Of a DNA stretch of 23,245 nt, positions 7,368 through 14,480 are shown one piece after another (the first letter of the stretch is position 1; every line of letters starts with the position of its first letter). Both the position numbers and the translations under genes were made by a program. The DNA is from Lachnospiraceae bacterium (GTDB lineage: Bacteria; Bacillota; Clostridia; Lachnospirales; Lachnospiraceae): NCBI GenBank assembly GCA_017961385.1, contig JAGCXJ010000064.1, positions 1 to 23,245 of the forward strand, given 5' to 3'. Under the pieces are notes generated by a model. It made no database searches and was not told where the DNA came from. It was given only the letters and a program-made list of their open reading frames with translations.

Positions 7368-8345
7368 ATGTCGAGTTTGATCACATTAAAAAAGAGTTTC
7401 AGCAGAATATATTCAAAATATGCGGTTTACATCAACCCGATGCTAAAGTTTTTGCTCGCATTGATCATACTAACTGTGATAAATGTGAAGATGGGCTATA
7501 TGGCAAAGATATCCGACGGAGCGGTAGTGCTCATGGCAGCGCTTTTCTGTTCGTTCATGCCGATGGTGTTCACATCGCTGCTTGCGGGACTGTTCGTGAT
7601 GCTGCATTTTTACGCACTCAGTCTTGAGACTGCGATAGTGGGAGCGGTTCTGCTTCTTTTGATGTACATACTGTATTTAAGATTCGCACCCAAGGAAGCA
7701 CTTGTTGTCCTGCTGATGCCGATCCTGTTCGTGTTTAAGATACCGTATCTCATGCCCATAGCAATGGGGCTTCTGGGTACGCCTTTTTCCATAGTATCGG
7801 TAGCTTTCGGAGTCATCCTTTCATATCTTATCAATTATGTTGATGCAAATAAGGATATGCTCGCCGAGGTAGCAAGCGAGAACATGGTTACAAGGCTCAG
7901 AGCGATAATAGACAGCATGATAGGAAACAAATCCATGATATGCATGGTGATCTGCTTTTCAGTAGTGCTGATACTCGTATATGTAATAAGACGCATGTCA
8001 TTTGATCACAGCTGGAAGGTTGCGATCATCGCGGGAGCGATCATAAATATCGTGCTTCTTACCGTATGTCTTTTGGGAATGCATCTTGACTATTCGATGG
8101 CCGGGATCATGTTCGGTACGATCTTTGCCGCCCTTCTTGGGTTCGTGGTCGAATTCTTTGCACACGGGCTTGACTACAGACAGACAGAGAACCTTCAGTT
8201 TGAGGATGAAGAATATTATTACTACGTAAAGGCGGTTCCTAAGTTTGGAAGTGAGAAGAGAAGACGTGCTGCATCAACTTCGTCAACGTCATCATCTTCT
8301 TCAAAGACTGTAAGAACGGCAAACGGAGTTAGACGGACAACATAG
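7368..8345 (+). CDS. Unrecognised polytopic membrane protein with Tyr-cluster tail
   Basis: This is a 325-residue integral membrane protein of no family I can name. Hydrophobic stretches at about 25-41, 52-82, 86-106, 109-127, 130-156, 189-207, 217-237 and 243-265 suggest about eight helices. A charged segment (157-188) separates two halves. The cytoplasmic-looking tail has an acidic/aromatic patch EDEEYYYYVKAVPK (279-292), then KRRR and a Ser/Thr-rich end (301-325). It starts 4 bases after the two-helix protein and ends 29 bases before cdaA, so it is probably co-expressed with the c-di-AMP synthase. A transport, scaffold or sensing role is possible, but nothing in the sequence settles it. 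Confidence 0.75.
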   Translation: MSSLITLKKSFSRIYSKYAVYINPMLKFLLALIILTVINVKMGYMAKISDGAVVLMAALFCSFMPMVFTSLLAGLFVMLHFYALSLETAIVGAVLLLLMYILYLRFAPKEALVVLLMPILFVFKIPYLMPIAMGLLGTPFSIVSVAFGVILSYLINYVDANKDMLAEVASENMVTRLRAIIDSMIGNKSMICMVICFSVVLILVYVIRRMSFDHSWKVAIIAGAIINIVLLTVCLLGMHLDYSMAGIMFGTIFAALLGFVVEFFAHGLDYRQTENLQFEDEEYYYYVKAVPKFGSEKRRRAASTSSTSSSSSKTVRTANGVRRTT

Positions 8346-8374
8346 CTTTTTAGCTTTGATATAGGTTGGTTTAT

Positions 8375-9247
8375 ATGGAACAGTTTCAGCATTGGTTTGG
8401 CGATTATGTCAATAATCTCCATGTGCCCACGGCGCATGTGACGGACATCATCGAGATACTCATAATTGCCTTTCTCGTATACCAGATAATGGTTTGGATA
8501 AGGAATACCAGAGCATGGGCACTCCTAAAAGGAGTGGTCGTTATTTTGGTATTCATTTTTATTGCCTATATCTTCGAGATGCAGACCATTCTTTGGATCG
8601 TTAAGAGCATCGTATCCATTGCCGTGACCGGTATCATCGTAGTTTTGCAGCCTGAGCTGAGAAAAGCCCTGGAGGAGCTTGGCAAGAAGAAGTTCTTCGG
8701 AGATATATTCAGGGACAGCGAAGAAGGAGGTCTGTTCTCTGACAAGACTATCAAGGAGATAGCAAAGGCTTCCATCGAAATGGGCAAGGTAAGGACCGGT
8801 GCGCTCATCGTTGTAAAGCAGAACGACAATCTGGCTGAATTTGAAAGAACGGGCATAAGTGTTGATGCCATAGTCACCAGCCAGCTGTTGATAAACATAT
8901 TTGAACACAACACTCCGCTTCACGACGGAGCTGTAATAATAGACGGAGACCGAATTTCTTCGGCAACATGCTACCTTCCTCTTTCAGACAACATGATGCT
9001 CAGCAAGGAACTTGGCACGAGACACCGTGCCGGAGTAGGCATGTCCGAAGAGACCGATGCAATGGTCATCATCGTATCCGAAGAGACCGGCAAGATAAGC
9101 ATCGCGTACAAGGGAAATCTTGAAAGAGGGCTTACGGCTGAGGAAGTCGAGGAGCGTCTCACATCGATCCAGGATAAGCCTGTGGACGAGAAGAAGAAAA
9201 AACATAGAAAGGTAAAGGACCTGAAGAATGGCAAAAAAGCTGACTAA
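8375..9247 (+). CDS. cdaA: Diadenylate cyclase CdaA (c-di-AMP synthase)
   Basis: CdaA condenses two ATP into cyclic di-AMP, the second messenger for potassium/osmolyte balance and wall stress. Three N-terminal membrane helices (about residues 24-43, 50-67, 73-91) are followed by the DAC domain. Its active-site motifs DGA (184-186, in LHDGAVII) and RHR (216-218, in GTRHRAG) are intact, so the enzyme should be active. The C-terminus is Lys-rich. The ATG at 8375 gives a typical 290-residue protein with AGG 9 bases upstream; a TTG at 8366 is in frame but leaves almost no room for a ribosome site. The gene overlaps cdaR by 20 bases, implying translational coupling, and stands in the conserved cdaA-cdaR-glmM order. 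Confidence 0.97.
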   Translation: MEQFQHWFGDYVNNLHVPTAHVTDIIEILIIAFLVYQIMVWIRNTRAWALLKGVVVILVFIFIAYIFEMQTILWIVKSIVSIAVTGIIVVLQPELRKALEELGKKKFFGDIFRDSEEGGLFSDKTIKEIAKASIEMGKVRTGALIVVKQNDNLAEFERTGISVDAIVTSQLLINIFEHNTPLHDGAVIIDGDRISSATCYLPLSDNMMLSKELGTRHRAGVGMSEETDAMVIIVSEETGKISIAYKGNLERGLTAEEVEERLTSIQDKPVDEKKKKHRKVKDLKNGKKAD

Positions 9248-10223
9248 CAATCTCGGACTCAAGATTCTTGCGGTCCTTATAGCCAGTCTGCTTTGGCTCA
9301 TAGCCATCAATATCAACGATCCCGTTGGTCAGCAGACATATACGGTAAATGTTCAGATGGTAAATCTGAGCAAGCTTACGGATAACAATAAATATGTCGA
9401 GGTGCTCGAAGGAAGCGATACCATAAGGGTCACCGTAAGAGCCGCAAGATCCGTGCTCTCAGAGCTTTCGGACAAGAACATCTCAGCCATTGCGGACGTT
9501 GACAAGCTGACTGAGGGAAACTATATACCGATAGAATTAAGCTGTACGAAAAACAGCGTTGATACAGATGATCTTAAGGCAGACAAGGATTATCTTCGTG
9601 TGAGCGTTGAAAACATCAAGCGCAGACAGCTGCCTATCAGCGTGGAAGTACAGGGTACTCCTGCGGAGAATTATCTTCTGAATTCAACAAGCACCGCGCA
9701 GAATGCCGTATCTATCTCAGGTCCGGAATCTGTTGTAAATACCGTTAATACGGTATCTGTCGAGATAGATATAACCAATGCCAACTCCGATGTAAACATC
9801 TCGCTGCCGATTCATCTTTATGATTCAGAAGGCAAGGAGATAATCGACAAGAGGATAAGCAAGAACATCAGCGATGTGCAGACGACGGCATCCATCTGGC
9901 TGATCAAGGGAGTTCCCATCGAATACAGCTACACGGGAACACCTGCAGACGGATATGAAGTGGACGGAAATCTGACAAGCACGATAAGCTATATAAACAT
10001 TGCAGGAAAACAGAGTCTTTTGAAGAACATTCAAAAGATCGATATAAATGATGCAATTGATATAACAGGCGCGACAAGAAATATCGAAGAAGAGATAGAT
10101 ATAAAGAAGTTCCTCCCTGACGGAGTCATAATCCCGGATTCAAATACCGAGACAAGGACGACTCTTTCACTGCATATTTCGCAGATAAGAGAGGAAGAGG
10201 AAGAAGAGCAGGAGGATGAGTAA
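9228..10223 (+). CDS. cdaR: CdaR, YbbR-domain regulator of CdaA
   Basis: CdaR is a single-pass membrane protein whose extracytoplasmic YbbR domains modulate CdaA. The 331-residue protein has a short basic N-terminus, one membrane helix (about residues 10-28, LKILAVLIASLLWLIAI) and then beta-rich repeats. YbbR-like units are recognisable around 32-115, 130-205, 215-240 and 245-315, with recurring sequences such as PISVEVQGTPAENY and IEYSYTGTPADGY. The protein ends in an acidic run EEEEEEQEDE, encoded by GA-rich DNA that also supplies the glmM ribosome site. It starts inside cdaA, overlapping by 20 bases, and stops one base before the likely glmM GTG start. Assignment is firm by domain and position. 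Confidence 0.94.
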   Translation: MAKKLTNNLGLKILAVLIASLLWLIAININDPVGQQTYTVNVQMVNLSKLTDNNKYVEVLEGSDTIRVTVRAARSVLSELSDKNISAIADVDKLTEGNYIPIELSCTKNSVDTDDLKADKDYLRVSVENIKRRQLPISVEVQGTPAENYLLNSTSTAQNAVSISGPESVVNTVNTVSVEIDITNANSDVNISLPIHLYDSEGKEIIDKRISKNISDVQTTASIWLIKGVPIEYSYTGTPADGYEVDGNLTSTISYINIAGKQSLLKNIQKIDINDAIDITGATRNIEEEIDIKKFLPDGVIIPDSNTETRTTLSLHISQIREEEEEEQEDE

Positions 10224-10227
10224 GGTG
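10210..10227 (+). promoter_or_regulatory. glmM ribosome site inside the poly-Glu codons of cdaR
   Basis: AGGAGG at 10210-10215 touches ATG 10216 directly, too close to serve it, but stands 9 bases before GTG 10225-10227. This favours the GTG as the glmM start. Confidence 0.65.
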
Positions 10228-11568
10228 GCCAGATTATTCGGTACAGACGGTGTGAGAGGCGTTGCCAATGAAGAACTTACACCGATGCTTGCAATGAAGC
10301 TGGGGCAGGCGGGAGTATGCGTGCTCACAGGAAAGAAAAAGCCCGTGATCATAGTCGGAAGCGATACAAGGATCTCGGGGGATATGCTTGGCAATGCACT
10401 CATGGCCGGGATATGCAGCATGGGAGCCGATGTTTTGTATGCGGGTATAATCCCCACACCGGCGATCGCATATCTGACTAAAAAGCATAAGGCTGATGCG
10501 GGTGTCGTTATCTCGGCATCGCATAATTCGGTTGAGTTTAACGGAATAAAGTTTTTTGACAAGAACGGATTCAAGCTCCCGGATGAACTCGAAGATAAGA
10601 TGGAAGCTCTCATAAGGAATGACTTTAAGGGCATCAGGTTCCCTACAGGAACAGACATAGGATGCGTCAGATATCTTGAGGGAGCAAGCGATGAATATGT
10701 AAAGCATTCGATAAAAGCGGTCAACGTAGATCTTAAGGGATTAAAGATAGTTGCCGACTGTGCCGAGGGAGCATCATACTATACTTCCGTTACGGCATTA
10801 AAGAAGCTGGGTGCGGATGTCATTGCCATACATAATGATCCTGACGGCACCAACATAAATGACAAATGCGGTTCCACACATATGGAGGAATTGGTAAGCA
10901 GGGTAAAGAAGGAAAAGGCTGATGTCGGTCTTGCCTTTGACGGAGATGCGGACAGACTCCTTGCCGTGGATGAAAAAGGAAATGTGGTTGACGGCGATCA
11001 GATAATGGCTATCGTCGGAAACTATCTTAAGGATAAGGGAAAGCTTAAGAATAACACCATAGTAGTAACGGTAATGACCAATCTCGGCTTTGTTCTAATG
11101 GCAAAGAAGAACGGGATAAATATCGAGACTACAAAGGTCGGCGACAGATATGTCCTTGAGCGAATGAAAGAGATCGGGGCAACACTTGGAGGCGAGAATT
11201 CAGGCCATGTCATACTGCTTGACGAGAATACTACAGGAGACGGTCTTTTAAGTGCCCTGCATCTGTTGCAGGTCATCGTTGACAGCAAAAAGAAGCTGAG
11301 CGAGCTTTCAAAGATAATGACTGTACTGCCTCAGGCATTGGTCAATGCAAAGGTAAGCAATGATAAGAAGGATCGCTATCTTGAATACCCTGAGATCAAA
11401 GAAGCGATAGACGAGCTTGAGAAGAGATTTGCAGGAGAGGACAGAGTGCTCATACGTCCTTCGGGCACCGAACCAAAAGTCAGAGTCATGATCGAGGGCA
11501 AGGATAAAGAGGTTATAGATAAGGAAGCCTCAAAGCTTGCAAAGCTTATTGAAAAGACGATGAATTAA
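10225..11568 (+). CDS. glmM: Phosphoglucosamine mutase GlmM
   Basis: GlmM interconverts glucosamine-6-phosphate and glucosamine-1-phosphate, the step that feeds UDP-GlcNAc for peptidoglycan. From GTG 10225 the protein is 447 residues and begins MARLFGTDGVRG, matching the family N-terminus. The phosphoserine loop ISASHN carries the catalytic Ser near residue 99. The metal site DGDADR lies near 237-242, the sugar loop GGENSGH near 322-328, and the phosphate loop RPSGTEPKVRV near 413-423. ATG 10216 in the same frame would add three residues but has no usable ribosome site. It sits behind cdaR as in many Firmicutes, where GlmM can bind and inhibit CdaA. The 3' end probably contains the promoter of the next gene. 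Confidence 0.96.
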   Translation: MARLFGTDGVRGVANEELTPMLAMKLGQAGVCVLTGKKKPVIIVGSDTRISGDMLGNALMAGICSMGADVLYAGIIPTPAIAYLTKKHKADAGVVISASHNSVEFNGIKFFDKNGFKLPDELEDKMEALIRNDFKGIRFPTGTDIGCVRYLEGASDEYVKHSIKAVNVDLKGLKIVADCAEGASYYTSVTALKKLGADVIAIHNDPDGTNINDKCGSTHMEELVSRVKKEKADVGLAFDGDADRLLAVDEKGNVVDGDQIMAIVGNYLKDKGKLKNNTIVVTVMTNLGFVLMAKKNGINIETTKVGDRYVLERMKEIGATLGGENSGHVILLDENTTGDGLLSALHLLQVIVDSKKKLSELSKIMTVLPQALVNAKVSNDKKDRYLEYPEIKEAIDELEKRFAGEDRVLIRPSGTEPKVRVMIEGKDKEVIDKEASKLAKLIEKTMN

Positions 11569-11577
11569 TGATATTAT
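11549..11577 (+). promoter_or_regulatory. Candidate SigA promoter for the HPr gene, inside glmM end
   Basis: TTGAAA (11549-11554), 17 bases, TATTAT (11572-11577): each box matches consensus at 5 of 6 positions with ideal spacing. Transcription would start near 11584, downstream of the in-frame ATG 11568, so translation would have to begin at ATG 11619. Confidence 0.55.
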
Positions 11578-11618
11578 GTTATGAGGGAGTAGCAACAAAG
11601 TTTGGAGGTATCAAAGGT

Positions 11619-11882
11619 ATGGTTTCCCAAAAGGTAGTCATAAAGAATCCCACGGGGTTACACCTAAGACCTGCAGGTATACTATGCAAGGAAGCAATGC
11701 AGTACAAATCATTGATCACATTCACATTTCGTGATAGTACAGCGAATGCAAAGAGTGTTCTGAGTGTCTTGGGAGCATGTGTAAAGTGTGGAGACGAGAT
11801 AGAGATCAAGTGCGACGGAGAAGATGAGGCTGATGCTTTAAAATCCCTGGTTGCAGCTATCGAAAGTGGACTCGGAGAATAG
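11619..11882 (+). CDS. ptsH: HPr phosphocarrier protein of the PTS
   Basis: HPr passes phosphate from enzyme I to sugar-specific PTS components and, when phosphorylated on Ser46, acts with CcpA in carbon catabolite control. The 87-residue product has TGLHLRPAG with His at exactly position 15, and KSVLSVLG with Ser at exactly position 46. Both sites match canonical numbering only if translation begins at ATG 11619. GGAGG (11604-11608) precedes it. An extended frame from ATG 11568 would add 17 unrelated residues and overlap the likely -10 box. It lies between glmM and a strong terminator. With both sites present it is probably a true HPr rather than a Crh-type protein lacking His15. Confidence 0.92.
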   Translation: MVSQKVVIKNPTGLHLRPAGILCKEAMQYKSLITFTFRDSTANAKSVLSVLGACVKCGDEIEIKCDGEDEADALKSLVAAIESGLGE

Positions 11883-11892
11883 AAAAAGTTGC

Positions 11893-11921
11893 GGCGCCGT
11901 ATGATTACGGCGTCTTTTTTT
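11893..11921 (+). terminator. Rho-independent terminator after the HPr gene
   Basis: GGCGCCGT (11893-11900) pairs with ACGGCGTC (11907-11914) around loop ATGATT, and seven T follow (11915-11921). It is strong and sits only 27 bases before the leuA start. Confidence 0.9.
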
Positions 11922-11948
11922 AGATTAATTATCAGGAGGAGCGTTGAC

Positions 11949-13628
11949 ATGTTGAATTACAAGCGTTATCAGAGAGTTCCGGTTATTGATTATCCGGAAA
12001 GAGAGTGGCCAAACAAGCAGATTGAAAAAGCACCCGTATGGTGCAGCGTGGATCTGCGAGACGGCAATCAGGCTCTTATCGACCCGATGCAGGTTGATGA
12101 GAAGATCGAGTTCTTTGAATATCTGCTAAAGCTCGGATTCAGGGAGATAGAGATAGGCTTTCCGTCAGCGAGCCAGATAGAATATGATTTCCTTCGCCAG
12201 CTCGTGGACAGAAGGATGATCCCCGATGACTGCAAGGTGCAGGTCCTTACTCAGTGCAGAGAGGAACTCATCGACAAGACATTTGAATCGATCCAGGGTA
12301 TAAAGAATACGATAGTCCATATCTACAACTCAACATCAACACTTCAGAGAGATGTTGTATTCCATAAGGACAAGAAGGAGATAATAGATATCGCTCTTGA
12401 AGGAACACGCATGGTAAAAGAGAGAGCAAAGAACTTTGACGGAAATATCTTTCTTGAGTATTCTCCCGAAAGCTATACGGGAACAGAGGATGACTTCGCA
12501 CTTGAGATCTGCAATGCTGTCATAGATGAATGGGGACCTACACCCGAAAATCCCATAATCATCAATCTTCCCTCAACGGTCGAGATGACGACTCCAAATG
12601 TTTACGCGGACCGTATCGAGTGGATGAACAAGCGTCTTAACAAGCGTGACTGCGTGATCTTAAGCATCCATCCTCACAATGACAGAGGCTGCGGTGTTGC
12701 CAGTGCGGAGCTTGCGATGTTAGCCGGTGCAGACAGAGTAGAGGGTACACTTTTTGGAAACGGCGAGAGAACAGGTAATGTTGATATACTGAATATCGCC
12801 TACAACATGTTCTCGCAGGGAATAGATCCCAAACTCAACATTGAAGATATAAACGAGATAATAGAGATATATGAAAGATGCTGCAAGATGCCGATACATC
12901 CCAGACATCCCTATGCAGGCAAGCTGGTATTTACTGCATTTTCGGGCTCTCACCAGGATGCGATAAACAAGGGCGTTCAGGCAATGAAGGAAAGAAACAG
13001 CCAGATATGGCAGGTGCCTTATCTTCCTATCGATCCTTCGGACATAGGAAGGATGTACGAGCCTATCGTCAGGATCAACAGCCAGTCAGGAAAGGGCGGA
13101 GTGGCATTTATCATGGACAACTACTTCGGCTTCAAGCTTCCAAAGGCTATGCACAAGGAGTTTGCCAATGTCATCCAGGTCCTTTCGGAGAAGAAGGGAG
13201 AGGTATCGCCTGACGAGATCATGGAAGAGTTCAAGCGCGAATACCTCGACAGAAAAGAGCCTCTTCATTTCAGAAAGCTCAAGGTTGATGACCTTTCAGA
13301 CGAGACAGAGAGCAACTTTGATACAAAGATACTGCTCACTTATACAGATCATAATGATGAAAAGATCGCAGAGGGTATAGGAAACGGACCTATCGATGCT
13401 GTCAAGAGAGCCCTTCAGGACAGCCTTGATATCGATATCAAGATACTTGACTACTCCGAGCATGCTCTTCAGTCAGGTTCTAATTCACAGGCAGCAGCCT
13501 ATATCCATCTGCTCGATGCAAATACCGGAGCAGTTACCTACGGCGTAGGCGTAAGCTCAAATATCACGAGAGCTTCCGTAAGAGCGATATTCTCAGCCAT
13601 GAACAGACTGGGACTGGGGGAAAAATAA
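11949..13628 (+). CDS. leuA: 2-Isopropylmalate synthase, type 2
   Basis: LeuA condenses acetyl-CoA with 2-ketoisovalerate, the first committed step to leucine. The 559-residue length and N-terminus (YKRYQRVPVIDYPEREWPN) match the type-2 family. The catalytic barrel has SVDLRDGNQALIDP at residues 33-46, metal-binding SIHPHNDRGCG near 236-246, and GTLFGNGERTGNVD near 262-275. The C-terminal LeuA regulatory domain (about 430-559) with HALQSGSNSQAAAYIHL is present, so leucine feedback is expected. AGGAGG (11934-11939) lies 9 bases before ATG 11949. A longer frame to ATG 11889 runs through the terminator hairpin and is rejected. No promoter is evident between that terminator and the gene. rfbD follows after 3 bases. 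Confidence 0.95.
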   Translation: MLNYKRYQRVPVIDYPEREWPNKQIEKAPVWCSVDLRDGNQALIDPMQVDEKIEFFEYLLKLGFREIEIGFPSASQIEYDFLRQLVDRRMIPDDCKVQVLTQCREELIDKTFESIQGIKNTIVHIYNSTSTLQRDVVFHKDKKEIIDIALEGTRMVKERAKNFDGNIFLEYSPESYTGTEDDFALEICNAVIDEWGPTPENPIIINLPSTVEMTTPNVYADRIEWMNKRLNKRDCVILSIHPHNDRGCGVASAELAMLAGADRVEGTLFGNGERTGNVDILNIAYNMFSQGIDPKLNIEDINEIIEIYERCCKMPIHPRHPYAGKLVFTAFSGSHQDAINKGVQAMKERNSQIWQVPYLPIDPSDIGRMYEPIVRINSQSGKGGVAFIMDNYFGFKLPKAMHKEFANVIQVLSEKKGEVSPDEIMEEFKREYLDRKEPLHFRKLKVDDLSDETESNFDTKILLTYTDHNDEKIAEGIGNGPIDAVKRALQDSLDIDIKILDYSEHALQSGSNSQAAAYIHLLDANTGAVTYGVGVSSNITRASVRAIFSAMNRLGLGEK

Positions 13629-13631
13629 TCT

Positions 13632-14480
13632 ATGAAGAAGATACTTGTTACGGGCTGCAACGGCCAGCTCGGAAGAGAGATAAACAGCTTTTACAGAGAC
13701 AGGAACGGGATCGAGCTTATAAATACCGATGTGGACGAGCTTGATATAACCAATATCAAGGATGTGACCGATCTTGTCGAGAGCGAAAAACCGTATGCGA
13801 TCATAAACTGTGCAGCCTATACAGCGGTTGATGCATGTGAGACAAACGAGGATATCGCTTTCAAGGTAAATGTGATAGGGCCGAGAAACCTGGCTATCGC
13901 TGCAAGAGCAGTCGGTGCCAGAATGATACATATATCCACGGATTATGTCTTTGACGGAACAAAGCAGACACCCTACTATGAGTCCGATCCGATATGCCCG
14001 CAGAGCGTATACGGCAAGACAAAGGCTGAAGCGGAAAAGATGGTGACTATGTTTGCGGACAGATTCTTCATCTTCAGGACAGCCTGGCTTTACGGCGACG
14101 GAAAGAACTTTGTAAGGACGATGCTTCGCCTTTCTGAGGATCATGACGAAGTAAGAGTCGTTAACGATCAGTTCGGTACTCCTACGAGCACTGCTGAACT
14201 TGTAAAGGCAATAGACAGCATAATGTTTACCAGAAACTACGGCATATATCATGCCACCTGCGAGGGAAGCTGCAACTGGGCCGAGTTTGCAAGCGAGATA
14301 TTCAGGCTTGCTGGCAGGGATACAAAGGTGATAGGCATATCCACTGAAGAATACGCAGCTCCTGCCAACAGACCGGCTCATTCGATACTTGAGAACCGCA
14401 TGCTAAAGGCAGTCGGCGGATATACTTTCTGCGACTGGCATGATGCCATAAAGACATATTTGGAACAGGAACTTAAATGA
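13632..14480 (+). CDS. rfbD: dTDP-4-dehydrorhamnose reductase
   Basis: RfbD (RmlD) makes dTDP-L-rhamnose from dTDP-4-keto-rhamnose for surface polysaccharides. This 282-residue extended short-chain reductase has the nucleotide loop GCNGQLG (residues 8-14), NCAAYTAVDACE (59-70), STDYVFDGT (102-110) and the catalytic pair Y127/K131 in YGKTK. FGTPTS near 178-183 and a C-terminal RPAHSILEN also match the family. It starts 3 bases after leuA with its ribosome site (GGGGGAA) inside the leuA end, and its last four bases overlap the next start (ATGA). rfbA, rfbB and rfbC are not in the window. Pairing with a multi-pass glycosyltransferase-like gene supports a role in surface glycan synthesis. Confidence 0.93.
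   Translation: MKKILVTGCNGQLGREINSFYRDRNGIELINTDVDELDITNIKDVTDLVESEKPYAIINCAAYTAVDACETNEDIAFKVNVIGPRNLAIAARAVGARMIHISTDYVFDGTKQTPYYESDPICPQSVYGKTKAEAEKMVTMFADRFFIFRTAWLYGDGKNFVRTMLRLSEDHDEVRVVNDQFGTPTSTAELVKAIDSIMFTRNYGIYHATCEGSCNWAEFASEIFRLAGRDTKVIGISTEEYAAPANRPAHSILENRMLKAVGGYTFCDWHDAIKTYLEQELK

Noticed and set aside
10520..10550. SASHNS instead of SASHNP at the GlmM active site
   Set aside because: The phosphoserine itself is intact, and I recall this variant from other Clostridia, so it is not treated as a defect.
11889..11948. N-terminal extension of leuA from ATG 11889
   Set aside because: It would translate through the terminator hairpin and add residues unlike LeuA; AGGAGG clearly serves ATG 11949.
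11883..11948. T-box or leucine leader peptide before leuA
   Set aside because: The gap is only 66 bases, with no T-box consensus and no Leu-rich small frame.
13593..14381. 262-residue open frame on the - strand
   Set aside because: It lies wholly opposite rfbD and the leuA end, has no ribosome site, shows Cys/His/Tyr-rich composition without domains, and rfbD is a clear conserved gene.
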